Origin: CAZDQL01 sp964507325
GTDB lineage: Bacteria > Planctomycetota > UBA1135 > GCA-002686595
Length of the DNA stretch: 27,012 bases
Reading direction: 5' to 3'
NCBI GenBank assembly: GCA_964507325.1
Contig: CAZDQL010000090.1
Coordinates: 1 to 27,012, forward strand
A program made the position numbers and the translations under genes. Positions within the stretch are counted from its first letter, which is position 1. Each line of letters begins with the position of its first letter. Of this stretch, positions 1-8,647 are shown piece by piece. Below the pieces are notes generated by a model that searched no databases, was not told the DNA's origin, and saw only the letters and a program-made list of their open reading frames with translations.

Positions 1-113
1 GGGGCGCAGAGGCCCCGCCTGCGCGCCGATCGGCGCCAACTCGTGCACCACGGCGGATTGGGCGCGCCCTGGGGCGGACGCTCGTGAATCCTCCGGGCTA
101 CCAAGGGGGGCCG

Positions 114-142
114 TTGGATCCCCCGCGGCGTCGTGCTAGAAC
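114..142 (+). promoter_or_regulatory. candidate sigma70-type promoter of topA
   Basis: TTGGAT (114-119), a 17-base spacer and TAGAAC (137-142) form a -35/-10 pair. A TGC just before the -10 hexamer gives an extended -10 (TGN). Transcription would begin about 25 bases before the topA ATG at 173. The match is by eye only. The -35 agrees at 3 of 6 consensus positions and the -10 at 4 of 6. Confidence 0.3.
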
Positions 143-172
143 CCTGCCCCGCCGGCCCGCCGGTCCCCCGTC

Positions 173-2890
173 ATGAGCAAGTCCCTCGTCATCGTCGAGT
201 CGCCCACCAAGGCCAAGACCCTGCGCAAGTTCCTGGGAGCGGACTACCTGGTGGAGTCGAGCGTGGGCCACATCCGCGATCTGCCCGCCAACGCCGCCGA
301 GATCCCCGCCTCCCACAAGGGGCGCCCCTGGGCCACTCTCGGGGTGAACGTGGAGGAGGGCTTCGCGCCCCTCTACGTCGTCCAGCAGGGCAAGCGCAAG
401 AAGATCACCGAGCTGAGACGCCTCCTCAAGGAGGTCGACCAGCTGCTGCTCGCGACCGATGAGGACCGGGAGGGGGAGGCGATCTCCTGGCACCTGGTGG
501 AGGTCCTGAAGCCCAAGGTGCCGGTGCGGCGCATGGTCTTCCACGAGATCACCAAGTCCGCCATCCTGGCCTCCCTGGCCGAGACGCGCGAGATCGACCT
601 GGACCTGGTCAACGCCCAGGAGGCGCGGCGCATCATCGACCGTCTCTACGGCTACGAGGTCTCGCCGATCCTGTGGCGCAAGGTGGGCCCCCGGCTCTCC
701 GCCGGGCGCGTCCAGAGCGTGGCGGTGCGCATGCTGGTGGAGCGCGAGCGCGCCCGCATGCGCTTCCGGTCCGCCTGCTACTGGGACCTGACCGCCACCT
801 TCCGCACCCGCGCCGACGAGCAGTTCGACGCCACCCTGATCCGCCTCGACGGCCGCCGCATCGCGCTGGGCAGGGACTTCGATCCGGAGACGGGGGCGCT
901 GGCGGGGGAGGAGGCGCTCCTGCTCGACGGGGCGCGGGCCCAGGAGCTGGGCAAGCTCCTGGAGGACGCCCCCTTCCGGGTCGTCTCCGCCGAGGAGAAG
1001 CCCTTCACGCGCACCCCGGCCCCCCCCTTCACCACCTCCACCCTCCAGCAGGAGGGGAACCGCAAGCTGCGCTTCGACGCCAAGCGCACCATGCGCGCCG
1101 CCCAGCGCCTCTACGAGAGCGGCTTCATCACCTACATGCGCACCGACTCGGTGGTGCTCAGCGCGGCGGCGCTGGAGATGACCCGCTCCGAGATCGCCGG
1201 CACCTACGGCGCCGACTACCTGCCCGACCAGCCGCGCTTCTACAGGAACAAGGTCAAGAACGCCCAGGAGGCCCACGAGGCGATCCGCCCCGCCGGCGAG
1301 CGCATCGCCGGCGTGGGCCAGATCCGCTCCGCCCTGGGGGAGGACGAGGCGCGCGTCTACGAGCTGATCCGCAAGCGCACCATCGCCTGTCAGATGAAGG
1401 ACGCCCGCGGGCGCCGCATGGTGGTGCGGGTGGGCGCCGAGCGGGACGGCACCGAGGCGCTCTTCCAGGCCAGCGGCAACGTGATCGACTTCCCCGGCTT
1501 CCTGCGCGCCTACGTCGAGGGCGCCGACGACCCGCTCGCGGCCCTGGCGGACCGCGAGACGATCCTGCCGCCGCTGGCCGCCGGGGACGAGGTCGACCCC
1601 AAGACGTTGAAGGCCGCCGAGCACCACACCTCTCCCCCCGCGCGCCTGACCGAGGCCACCCTGGTCAAGGCGCTGGAGGAGTCGGGGATCGGCCGCCCCA
1701 GCACCTACGCCTCGATCATCGACACCATCCAGCGGCGCGAGTACACCTTCAAGCGCGGCAACGCCCTGGTGCCGAGCTTCACCGCCTTCGCCGTGGTGCG
1801 CTTGATGGAGGAGCACCTGACCGATCTGATCGACCTGGGCTTCACCGCCAGGATGGAGGATCGGCTGGACGCCATCTCCCGCGGAGAGGACGACCGCCTG
1901 CGCTACCTGGAGCAGTTCTATCAGGGCAACGGAGCCCACGGTCTGAAGCCCTTGCTCGAGGCCAAGGCCGGCGACATCGATCCGCGGTCGGTGTGCACGA
2001 TCCCCCTCGGCGAGGACGACGAGGGGCAGCCGGTGGTGGTGCGCGTCGGGCGCTACGGTCCGTTCCTGCAGCAGGGGGAGACCACCTCCCCGATCCCCGC
2101 CCAGACCTGTCCCGACGAGCTCACCGTCGAGGCCGCCCTGGCCCTGATCGCCACCGCGGCCAAGGGGGACGAGCCCCTGGGGACGCACCCCGACGACGGC
2201 CAGCCGATCTTCGTCAAGACGGGGCGCTTCGGTCCCTACGTGCAGTTGGGGGAGCCCGATCCCGAGGACACCAAGAAGAAGCCCAAGCGGGCCTCGCTCC
2301 TCAAGGGGATGGTCCCCGGGGACGTGACCCTCGAGATCGCGCTCGAGCTGCTGGCCCTGCCCAAGGTCCTGGGACAGGACGCCGACGGGGTCGACGTCCA
2401 GGCCTTCCACGGCCGCTACGGGCCCTACGTCAAGCGCGGCGACGACACCCGCAGCCTGGCGCCCGAGGACGATCTCCTCACCCTGACCCTCGAGCGGGCC
2501 CTGGAGCTGCTCGCCCAGGAGCGCAAGGGACGCGGCTTCCGCCAGGCCGCCAAGCCGATCAAGGTCTTCGAGGAGGTCGCCGAGCTGGAGGGGCGTGCGC
2601 TGCGCGTCCTCTCGGGGCGCTACGGGCCCTACGTCACCGACGGTGAGGTCAACGCCTCCCTGCCGAAGAACTTCTCCGACCCCGAGGCGCTCACCCTGGT
2701 GCAGGCGCTGGAGCTGCTCGAAGCGCGCCGGGCGCGCCAGGGGAAGAAGAAGGCGAAGAAGAAGGCCGCCAAGAAGAAGGCGACCAAGAAGAAGGCCGCC
2801 AAGAAGGGGACCAAGAAGAAGGCGGCGAAGAAGAAGACCACCAAGAAGAAGGTGGCCAAGAAGGGGTCCAAGAAGAAGGCCGCTGGCTAG
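173..2890 (+). CDS. topA: DNA topoisomerase I (type IA) with C-terminal repeats and a lysine-rich tail
   Basis: Relaxes negatively supercoiled DNA by transient single-strand cleavage through a 5'-phosphotyrosine. The 905-residue protein begins with a Toprim domain: IVESPTKAKTL with Glu9, and the acidic cluster D96-E97-D98 in TDEDREGEA. The active-site tyrosine is Y321 in GFITYMRTDS. The usual zinc fingers are not seen. Instead there are at least four glycine-aromatic repeats (GRYGPF/GRFGPY/GRYGPY at about residues 626, 684, 747 and 815) of the Toprim_C_rpt type, as known in actinobacterial and chlamydial enzymes. Residues 857-905 form a histone-H1-like tail with 28 lysines in 49 residues, alternating KKK with AA, AT, TT or VA. 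Such tails are known in some bacteria to raise DNA affinity and processivity; that role here is inferred. The ATG is taken because the protein starts at the conserved Toprim strand. The gene stands alone, followed by a long non-coding gap. Confidence 0.97.
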   Translation: MSKSLVIVESPTKAKTLRKFLGADYLVESSVGHIRDLPANAAEIPASHKGRPWATLGVNVEEGFAPLYVVQQGKRKKITELRRLLKEVDQLLLATDEDREGEAISWHLVEVLKPKVPVRRMVFHEITKSAILASLAETREIDLDLVNAQEARRIIDRLYGYEVSPILWRKVGPRLSAGRVQSVAVRMLVERERARMRFRSACYWDLTATFRTRADEQFDATLIRLDGRRIALGRDFDPETGALAGEEALLLDGARAQELGKLLEDAPFRVVSAEEKPFTRTPAPPFTTSTLQQEGNRKLRFDAKRTMRAAQRLYESGFITYMRTDSVVLSAAALEMTRSEIAGTYGADYLPDQPRFYRNKVKNAQEAHEAIRPAGERIAGVGQIRSALGEDEARVYELIRKRTIACQMKDARGRRMVVRVGAERDGTEALFQASGNVIDFPGFLRAYVEGADDPLAALADRETILPPLAAGDEVDPKTLKAAEHHTSPPARLTEATLVKALEESGIGRPSTYASIIDTIQRREYTFKRGNALVPSFTAFAVVRLMEEHLTDLIDLGFTARMEDRLDAISRGEDDRLRYLEQFYQGNGAHGLKPLLEAKAGDIDPRSVCTIPLGEDDEGQPVVVRVGRYGPFLQQGETTSPIPAQTCPDELTVEAALALIATAAKGDEPLGTHPDDGQPIFVKTGRFGPYVQLGEPDPEDTKKKPKRASLLKGMVPGDVTLEIALELLALPKVLGQDADGVDVQAFHGRYGPYVKRGDDTRSLAPEDDLLTLTLERALELLAQERKGRGFRQAAKPIKVFEEVAELEGRALRVLSGRYGPYVTDGEVNASLPKNFSDPEALTLVQALELLEARRARQGKKKAKKKAAKKKATKKKAAKKGTKKKAAKKKTTKKKVAKKGSKKKAAG

Positions 2891-2930
2891 CGGACCGCGC
2901 GCTGCCGCGGCGAGCGTGCGGAAGCGCTCA

Positions 2931-2945
2931 CCCCGGTGTCCGGGG
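2931..2945 (+). terminator. short GC hairpin downstream of topA, possible terminator
   Basis: A perfect inverted repeat (CCCCGG, loop TGT, CCGGGG) lies 40 bases after the topA stop. It has no following T tract, so it is not a canonical intrinsic terminator. It may only slow polymerase or protect the 3' end. Confidence 0.25.
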
Positions 2946-3111
2946 CGCACAGGAAGGCCCCGGGAGGCCGCACGACGCCCTCCCGACGCCCTCTCCGGGG
3001 CTGGCACGCGGTTTGAACACAGGGCTCACAGAAGCGCAGGCCCCGCTGGCGAGTTCTTTTCGTAGTAGCCAGGTCCGGGCTTTCCGGCGGGTGCCTGGGT
3101 TTCGTTCCACC

Positions 3112-3142
3112 GGAGGAGGCGTCCCCCGCGGCCGCCTCCTCC
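3112..3142. repeat. 10-bp perfect inverted repeat (stem-loop)
   Basis: GGAGGAGGCG (3112-3121) and CGCCTCCTCC (3133-3142) are exact reverse complements separated by 11 bases. The hairpin would be very stable on either strand. There is no adjacent T run, so it could be part of a structured RNA, a pausing element or a protein-binding site. Confidence 0.5.
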
Positions 3143-3468
3143 GCGCTCATCTCCGCGAACCCCGCGGGGGATCGACCGTTTTCGACCCCGTCTTCCCCCC
3201 CGCCCGAGCCTTCGAGCCCCGCCGACTGTACCCTTCCGAACTGCCACCCTTCAGTGTGCTTCTCAGGCGTCGACGTTCCGGTCCCCGTGTTCCAGCCCTC
3301 CCCCAGGTCACCCCACGACGCACTCCCGCGCAGCGCCGACTTCGTCGTCGTTCCGCGGGGCCTGTGCCAAGGGGCGGGCGTACCAAGTCTCTTCTAGCAA
3401 AAGGGTTACGGCGAGCCTCCCGCCAAGAAGCACATCGTAGGGGGGCAGTTCAGTAGTCTTCTCGCCCC

Positions 3469-4416
3469 ATGATCGAAGTCGCACACCTGACCCGCCGCTT
3501 CGGAGCCTTGGTCGCCGTGGACGACCTCTCCTTCCGGTTGGAGCAGGGCGAGGTGGTGGGCTTTCTCGGCCCCAACGGGGCGGGCAAGACCACCACCATG
3601 CGCATCCTGACCGGGTACCTCCCCGCCACCAGCGCGCAGGAGGTCTCGGTGGCGGGGTTCGACGTCCTGCGGCGCTCCCTCGAGGTGCGCCGGCGCATCG
3701 GGTACCTGCCCGAGGCGGTGCCCCTCTACGGGGAGATGCGGGTGCGGGAGATGATGCGCTTCCAGGGGCGCTTGCACGGGATCGACCGCGCGGGCTTGCG
3801 CCGGCGGGTTCCCGAGGTGCTCGAGCGGGTGGGGGTGGCGGACCGCTCGGGGCAGCTCGTCTCCAAGCTCTCCCGCGGGCTGCGCCAGCGGGTGGGGCTG
3901 GCGGTGGCGTTGCTCCCCGACCCCGAGGTCCTGATCTTCGACGAGCCCACCAGCGGGCTCGATCCCCTGCAGCGCGCCCAGGTGCGCGCCCTGATCCGCG
4001 GCCTGGCGCACGACCACACGGTGCTGGTCTCCTCCCACATCCTGGCGGAGGTGGAGAGCATCTGCCCGCGGGTGATCGTCCTCAACGATGGGCGGCTGGT
4101 GGCGGACGGCACCCGCGGAGAGCTCACCGCCCAGCTCGGCGGAGGGGAGCAGGTCTTCGTGGAGGCGGAGGTCGGCGACGGCGCGCAGGCCATGCAGGCC
4201 CTGGCCGCCCTCTCCGGTGTCGAGCGGATCGAGGAGCGCGCAGTCGAGGGGGCCTGCCACGCTTTCGCCCTCTCGGGGTCCGGGGATCTGCGGGGCGCGG
4301 TCGGCGCCCTGGCGGCGGAGCGGGGGTGGAGGTTGCGCGAGCTCTCGTACCGCGAGGCGAGCCTCGAGGACCTCTTCGCGCGACTGATGCTCGGTGGAGA
4401 GGAGGAACCGGCCTGA
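3469..4416 (+). CDS. ABC transporter ATP-binding protein, GldA/NatA-type
   Basis: Cytoplasmic ATPase subunit of an ABC-2 transporter; 315 residues. Walker A is GPNGAGKTT at residues 34-42, the signature is the variant LSRGLRQRVGLA, Walker B is LIFDEPTSGLDP with D158/E159, and the switch histidine is H190 in SSHIL. After the roughly 220-residue nucleotide-binding domain there is a C-terminal extension (about 225-310) of the kind seen in GldA-type ATPases. The stop codon shares its A with the ATG of the permease gene, and GldG-like and DUF4340 genes follow. This order is the known gldA-gldF-gldG layout, found in gliding Bacteroidetes and also widely in non-gliding phyla. The substrate is unknown; gliding should not be assumed. 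The start lies at a typical family N-terminus (MIEVxxLTRRFG). Confidence 0.93.
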   Translation: MIEVAHLTRRFGALVAVDDLSFRLEQGEVVGFLGPNGAGKTTTMRILTGYLPATSAQEVSVAGFDVLRRSLEVRRRIGYLPEAVPLYGEMRVREMMRFQGRLHGIDRAGLRRRVPEVLERVGVADRSGQLVSKLSRGLRQRVGLAVALLPDPEVLIFDEPTSGLDPLQRAQVRALIRGLAHDHTVLVSSHILAEVESICPRVIVLNDGRLVADGTRGELTAQLGGGEQVFVEAEVGDGAQAMQALAALSGVERIEERAVEGACHAFALSGSGDLRGAVGALAAERGWRLRELSYREASLEDLFARLMLGGEEEPA

Positions 4417-5204
4417 TGCGCGGCACCGTGACCATCCTGCGGCGCGAGCTGGTGGCCCTCTTCCTGTCGCCGCTGGCGTGGGTCCTGCTCTTCGTCACCC
4501 TGCTCCTCGACGGGTACCTGCTGGCGAGCTTCCTGAACGGGACCGGAGACATCACCGGCTCCCTCGAGGCGGTCTTCGGAGGCACCTTCTTCTTCTGGGC
4601 CCTGATCCTGATCCTGCCCTCGCTCCTGGCGATGCGGCTCCTGGCCCAAGAGGCCGCCACGGGCACGCTGGAGTACCTGCGCACGGCACCGGTCACCGAT
4701 GCCGCCGTGGTGCTGGGGAAGTTCCTGGCGGGGCTCTCCTTCATGGCGATCCTGTGGTCGTCGATCTTCTTCTACGCGGCCGCCATCGCCTCCTGGGGCG
4801 CGCCCCCCGACTGGGGGCAGGTGATGGCGATCTGGATCGGCGCCGTGCTCGCCTCGGGGGTCTTCGTCGCCCTCAGCCTGATGGTGAGCGCCTACTCCCA
4901 GGAGCCGCTCCTGGCCGCCTTCCTCTCCTTCATGGCCTGCCTGGGATGGCTGCTCCTGCCGCTGATCGGCGCCCAGCTCGTGAACCAGATGCGCGTGCTC
5001 CTGGCCCAGATCCTGGGTGACGCCGAGGCCGCCGGGGGATTCGTCACGCAGATGGTCGACCGCATGTCGGTCTTCCATCACTTCGGGCGCTCCTACTACC
5101 GGGGCGTGGTCGACTCGGCGGAGCTCTGCTTCTTCCTGACCTGGATCGCCTTCTTCCTCTTCCTGACCACCCGCACCCTGGAGGCTCGTCGATGGCGCGG
5201 CTAG
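4416..5204 (+). CDS. ABC-2 type permease, GldF-like
   Basis: Integral membrane subunit partnering the upstream ATPase; 262 residues with about six hydrophobic segments. The first follows the cytoplasmic start RGTVTILRRELVALFLSP, a typical ABC-2/GldF N-terminus (a re-entry or amphipathic element before TM1). The motif LAQEAATGTLEYLRTAPVTD after TM2 matches the conserved cytosolic loop of this family (RxxxEExxxGTxExLLTxPVxx). The ATG overlaps the ATPase stop by one base and is preceded by a GGAGAGGAGG ribosome site, so the two genes are translationally coupled. The 3' end overlaps the next gene by 13 bp. Confidence 0.9.
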   Translation: MRGTVTILRRELVALFLSPLAWVLLFVTLLLDGYLLASFLNGTGDITGSLEAVFGGTFFFWALILILPSLLAMRLLAQEAATGTLEYLRTAPVTDAAVVLGKFLAGLSFMAILWSSIFFYAAAIASWGAPPDWGQVMAIWIGAVLASGVFVALSLMVSAYSQEPLLAAFLSFMACLGWLLLPLIGAQLVNQMRVLLAQILGDAEAAGGFVTQMVDRMSVFHHFGRSYYRGVVDSAELCFFLTWIAFFLFLTTRTLEARRWRG

Positions 5205-6757
5205 CGACACGCCAGGGAACCCTGGCGCGGCTGGGGATCGGAATCCAGGTCCTCCTGACCGTCCTGCTCGCCCTGGCGGCGGTCCTGATGATCAACTGGC
5301 TCGCCGCGCGTCCCGGCATCCGCCAACGCTTCGACCTGACCGCGGCGCGCCAGAACACGCTCTCCACGGCCACCTCAGGTGTCCTCGATCGTCTGCCGGG
5401 GGAGGTGACGATCGACGTCTTCTTCCGCCCGGAGGCGGGGCTGCTCGCCAGGGTGGCGGACGTGGCCCAGCAGCGCACGATGCGCCTCCTGGCCCTCTTC
5501 GACGACCTGGGTGGGGAGCGCCTCATCGTGCGTCGCAACGACCTCACCGACCTGGAGGCGATCGAGGGCAGGAAGCGCGAGCTCAGGCTGCGCGGCCTCG
5601 AGAACTGCCTGATCGTCTCCTACGAGGGCCAGCGCGAGGTGGTGCGCCTGATCGGCGACCTGGCCGTGATCGACCCCGGGTCGCCGCCGCCGGACTACCG
5701 CCCCCCCCAGCTCGTGCAGTTCCTGGCCGAGGAGGCGATCGCCCAGGCGATCCTGGCGGTCACCCGCGGCGAGAAGCTCTCCGTCTACTTCTCCATCGGG
5801 CACGGGGAGCTGCAGATCTTCGAGGAGGACGAGTACGGCATGGGCGAGCTGCAGAGCCTGCTCGCCGACGAGGGCCTGGTGGTCAACCGCTGGAGTCCGG
5901 TGGAGGACGGCGAGGTCCCGGAGGACTGCGCCTGCCTCTCGATCCTGCGCCCGACCGATCCCCTCGACGACGGCGCCATCGACGCCATCGAGGCCTACGT
6001 GCGCGCAGGCGGCAGGCTGGTGGTGGCTCCCTCCAGCGACGATAGGGAGCTGGTCCGTTCGCGCCTGAACGAGCTCCTGGCGCGCTTCGAGCTGGAGGTC
6101 GAGGCGGGTCTCGTCTGTCAGCGCCGCGTCGACCCCAACACCGGCATCGAGGCGCGCGGACACCCCTCGGTGGGGCTATTCATGGTGCACCCCGACGACA
6201 TGTGCGTCCACCCGCTGATCGATCCCCTGAGTCGCGAGGGGCGCACCTTCGCCGTCTCCGGCTCCCACCCGGTGCGCTTCACCGCCCAACCGCGGCTCGG
6301 GGTCTCGGCGCCGGTCTTCACCAGCCGTCCGGGGATCGCCTGGGTCGACGCCTATCCCCAGAACTGGACCCCCGACCAAGGGGAGCCGGGGGGGGAGAAG
6401 ATCGACCTGGCGATCGCCCAGTCCTTCCGCCTGGAGGGCGATCCGCCCGCCGGGCTCGAGGAGATCCCCGAGGCGCGCGTCCTGCTCGTCGGCTCCGCCT
6501 TCCTGTTCGTCAACGTCACCTTCGATCGCAACTACGACTTCCTGCGCAACGCCTACAACTGGGCCCTGGCGCGGGAGTACCGGCTCGTCGTCTCCCCGCG
6601 CGATCCGGACCTCAGGCTGTGGCCCACCGCCAAAGCGGAGAACCTGCCGCGCTTCAACCAGTTCGTCTGGGGCTGGATGCCCGGCGTGTGCTTGCTGCTG
6701 GGCCTCTTGACCGCCCTCTGGCGCGCCCGCGGCGCTCCGAAGCGGAGGAGTTCGTGA
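5192..6757 (+). CDS. GldG-like ABC transporter auxiliary protein
   Basis: Membrane protein of 521 residues with one N-terminal transmembrane helix (about residues 12-34), a large extracytoplasmic ABC_transp_aux-type region and a C-terminal helix (about 497-512) followed by a short basic tail. Just after the first helix, FDLTAARQNTLS and then VTIDVFF match the family signature (RxDLTxxxxytLSxxT... vxvxvff). YFSIGHGELQ resembles the conserved GHGE element. Family members sit beside GldA/GldF and are thought to complete that transporter; the biochemical role is not established. The start overlaps the permease by 13 bp. The stop overlaps the next start as GTGA. Confidence 0.88.
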   Translation: MARLATRQGTLARLGIGIQVLLTVLLALAAVLMINWLAARPGIRQRFDLTAARQNTLSTATSGVLDRLPGEVTIDVFFRPEAGLLARVADVAQQRTMRLLALFDDLGGERLIVRRNDLTDLEAIEGRKRELRLRGLENCLIVSYEGQREVVRLIGDLAVIDPGSPPPDYRPPQLVQFLAEEAIAQAILAVTRGEKLSVYFSIGHGELQIFEEDEYGMGELQSLLADEGLVVNRWSPVEDGEVPEDCACLSILRPTDPLDDGAIDAIEAYVRAGGRLVVAPSSDDRELVRSRLNELLARFELEVEAGLVCQRRVDPNTGIEARGHPSVGLFMVHPDDMCVHPLIDPLSREGRTFAVSGSHPVRFTAQPRLGVSAPVFTSRPGIAWVDAYPQNWTPDQGEPGGEKIDLAIAQSFRLEGDPPAGLEEIPEARVLLVGSAFLFVNVTFDRNYDFLRNAYNWALAREYRLVVSPRDPDLRLWPTAKAENLPRFNQFVWGWMPGVCLLLGLLTALWRARGAPKRRSS

Positions 6758-8535
6758 GCCGCCTCACCACCCTGGGGCTCCTGGCGTTGGTGTGCGTGCT
6801 GGCGTTCGTCATCTGGCGCCAGACCGAGACCGAGGACCCCGAGCTGGGGGTGGTCGAGATCCCGCTGCTCGAGGACTTCCAGCCGCGGCAGGTGACCGCG
6901 ATCCGGATCGACAGCATCGAGCGGGTGGTGCAGCTCGGCATGGAACGGGATCCGAGAGGGCGCTGGGTCATCGTCGACCCGATCGCCTACCCGGCCCGCA
7001 CCTCGATGGTCTCCCAGTTGCTGCAGGCCCTGTCGGGCTCCGCCTACCGGATCCCCGAGGGGGAAGAGGAGCTGGCGCGCGCACGGCTGGAGAAGCCGCG
7101 CGCCTTCCTCGAGGTCACCGAGACGCTGGAGGACGGGGATCGACGCGTGCGCCGCATCGAGCTGGGGGGGATCGACGTGGACGGCCTGCTGGTCCACGTG
7201 CGGGTCGACGACCAGCCCCTGCGCGCTTGGCGCAGCCTGGAGGGCGTGCTCCAGATCTCCCTCAACGACTGGCGCTCACGGGCCGTCTTCGACCTCGAGC
7301 CGAAGGGGATCGTGGAGGTGCGGCGCACCGGCATCGATCCCCAGCAGTCGACGGCGCGGGTGCTCGACTTCCAAGCTCGCCGCGAGGGGACGGGGTGGTG
7401 GATCGAGCGGCCCGTGCGACTGATGGGGGAGCCGGCCCTCTTGGGGATCTGGTCGGAGGTCATGGCGGTGGCGCAGGTGGATCGTTTCGTCTCCGACATA
7501 CCCGAGGCGGACATGGCGCGCTTCGGCCTGGATCAGCCCGCCTTCACGATGACCTTGACCGACCGCCATGGACGGGAGCAGACCCTCGAGGCGGGGGTGC
7601 CCACGATCGGCAGCTACTTCTTCCGGCGCAGTGGCTCCCACCACGTGTGGACCTTGGAGGAGAGGGACTTCTCCGAGCTCTTCGTCGAACCCCGAGACTT
7701 CCACGACCCGGTCCTGGCGCGCGTCCTGCGCAGCGAGGTGGAGCAGGTGTCGTTGAGCGGTCCGCAGGGGGAGGTGCGCGTACGCCGCGAGCTCGGCGGG
7801 GAGGCTTGGAGGGTGAGCTGGCGGCGCCCGGGAGAGGAGGCGTGGACCCCGGAGCTGCCCGCCGAGGGGTCCACCGTCGAGCGCGTCCTCGGCACCCTCG
7901 AGCAGCGGGAGATGATCGTCGACTACTTTTGGGAGGACCCCGTCTCGGAGCACTTCCCCGAGGGCTCTGCGCATCACGGCGTCTGGCTCGAGGCGGGCGG
8001 CCGGCGCTACGGCGGCCGCCTGGGTCCGGTGGCCACCACCTCCGAGGGGACCGAGATCCGGCCCTTCTGGCGCGAGCGCGAGAACCGCGTCGCCCAGGTG
8101 CCCCTGGCGGTCGGTGAGCTGCTCGAGATCCCCCTCGAAGACTTCGTCAGCCTCCTGATCCAGCAGCACGAGGAGTCCACCCTGCGCACGCTCGAGATCG
8201 GCCTGGCGGGGGGGCCGATGCGCTCCTTCGAGCGCACCGTGCAGACCACGTGGACCTACGCCGACGTGGAGATGGAGGCGACCGCCGAGATCTTCAGCGT
8301 CCTCGACCACCTCTTCCATCTGGTCGCCGAGAGTCACGTCCCGGAGGGGGAGGAGGCAGAGCTCCTGGACGTGGTCTCCGTGGGGATCGAAGCGCGCGAC
8401 CGGACCTGGCACCGCTTCGACGTGGGGCGCACCGCCGAGGGCGAGGTGCGCGCCCGGGTGGGGGAACGGCAGTCGATCCTGGCGCACGCGCCGCTGCACG
8501 AGGATCTGCTGGTGATCGCGCGCAAGAAGCGCTGA
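6754..8535 (+). CDS. DUF4340 membrane-anchored protein
   Basis: 593 residues beginning at a GTG that overlaps the GldG-like stop (GTGA). AGCGGAGGAG seven bases upstream is a clear ribosome site. A single N-terminal transmembrane segment (LTTLGLLALVCVLAFVIW, about residues 4-21) anchors a long soluble region rich in beta-type and acidic sequence. This pattern, and the location directly after gldG, is that of DUF4340 proteins, which nearly always accompany GldG-like transporters. Short repeated sub-blocks can be seen, such as xRWVIVDPIAYPA early and WWIERPVRLMGEPA near residue 215, each followed by helix-type sequence. This agrees with the tandem DUF4340 units of the family. Function is unknown; it is likely an extracytoplasmic partner of the transporter. 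Confidence 0.85.
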   Translation: MSRLTTLGLLALVCVLAFVIWRQTETEDPELGVVEIPLLEDFQPRQVTAIRIDSIERVVQLGMERDPRGRWVIVDPIAYPARTSMVSQLLQALSGSAYRIPEGEEELARARLEKPRAFLEVTETLEDGDRRVRRIELGGIDVDGLLVHVRVDDQPLRAWRSLEGVLQISLNDWRSRAVFDLEPKGIVEVRRTGIDPQQSTARVLDFQARREGTGWWIERPVRLMGEPALLGIWSEVMAVAQVDRFVSDIPEADMARFGLDQPAFTMTLTDRHGREQTLEAGVPTIGSYFFRRSGSHHVWTLEERDFSELFVEPRDFHDPVLARVLRSEVEQVSLSGPQGEVRVRRELGGEAWRVSWRRPGEEAWTPELPAEGSTVERVLGTLEQREMIVDYFWEDPVSEHFPEGSAHHGVWLEAGGRRYGGRLGPVATTSEGTEIRPFWRERENRVAQVPLAVGELLEIPLEDFVSLLIQQHEESTLRTLEIGLAGGPMRSFERTVQTTWTYADVEMEATAEIFSVLDHLFHLVAESHVPEGEEAELLDVVSVGIEARDRTWHRFDVGRTAEGEVRARVGERQSILAHAPLHEDLLVIARKKR

Positions 8536-8647
8536 CGAGGCTGCTGCGGCGCCGCACACCGCATCGGCGGGCGTGGTAGCCTTGCGAAGCCCGAGGGCTC
8601 TTGTTCGGCGCCTGCGAGAGCCCCGGCGAAACCAGGAGGACTCGACT

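Larger units (their letters stand above)
2891..3468. other. 578-bp intergenic region, no recognisable gene
   Basis: No reading frame here has the GC-rich third positions of the neighbouring genes or resembles a known protein. The sequence is visibly richer in T and in mixed-composition stretches than the coding DNA around it. It contains the hairpin at 2931-2945, a strong inverted repeat at 3112-3142 and a CCCCGCGGGG palindrome near 3157-3166. I compared it by eye with tmRNA, RNase P RNA, SRP RNA and common riboswitch signatures and found no convincing match. It must hold the promoter of the ABC operon beginning at 3469, but I cannot place it. A lineage-specific non-coding RNA or long leader is possible. 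Confidence 0.5.

Noticed and set aside
1..172. End of an upstream gene such as dprA, which often precedes topA
   Set aside because: All three forward frames were read by eye. The short open stretches ending at 87 and 139 show no recognisable DprA or other C-terminus, so no partial gene is claimed. A 14-bp palindrome (23-36) was seen but has no clear role.
98..3007. 969-codon open frame antisense to topA
   Set aside because: Its product is a low-complexity Leu/Gly/Arg/Gln/His-rich sequence with no domain. It arises because GC-rich third positions remove stops on the opposite strand of a certain gene.
2891..3468. tmRNA, RNase P RNA, SRP RNA or riboswitch in the long intergenic gap
   Set aside because: Fragments such as CCAGGTCCGGG look suggestive, but the conserved cores of these RNAs (for example the SRP tetraloop region or the RNase P P4 helix sequences) are not found.
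8573..8647. Upstream in-frame start for the TPR-CHAT protein
   Set aside because: It would bury the signal peptide and the AGGAGG ribosome site inside the coding sequence. The extra 25 residues are Arg-rich, as expected of non-coding DNA.
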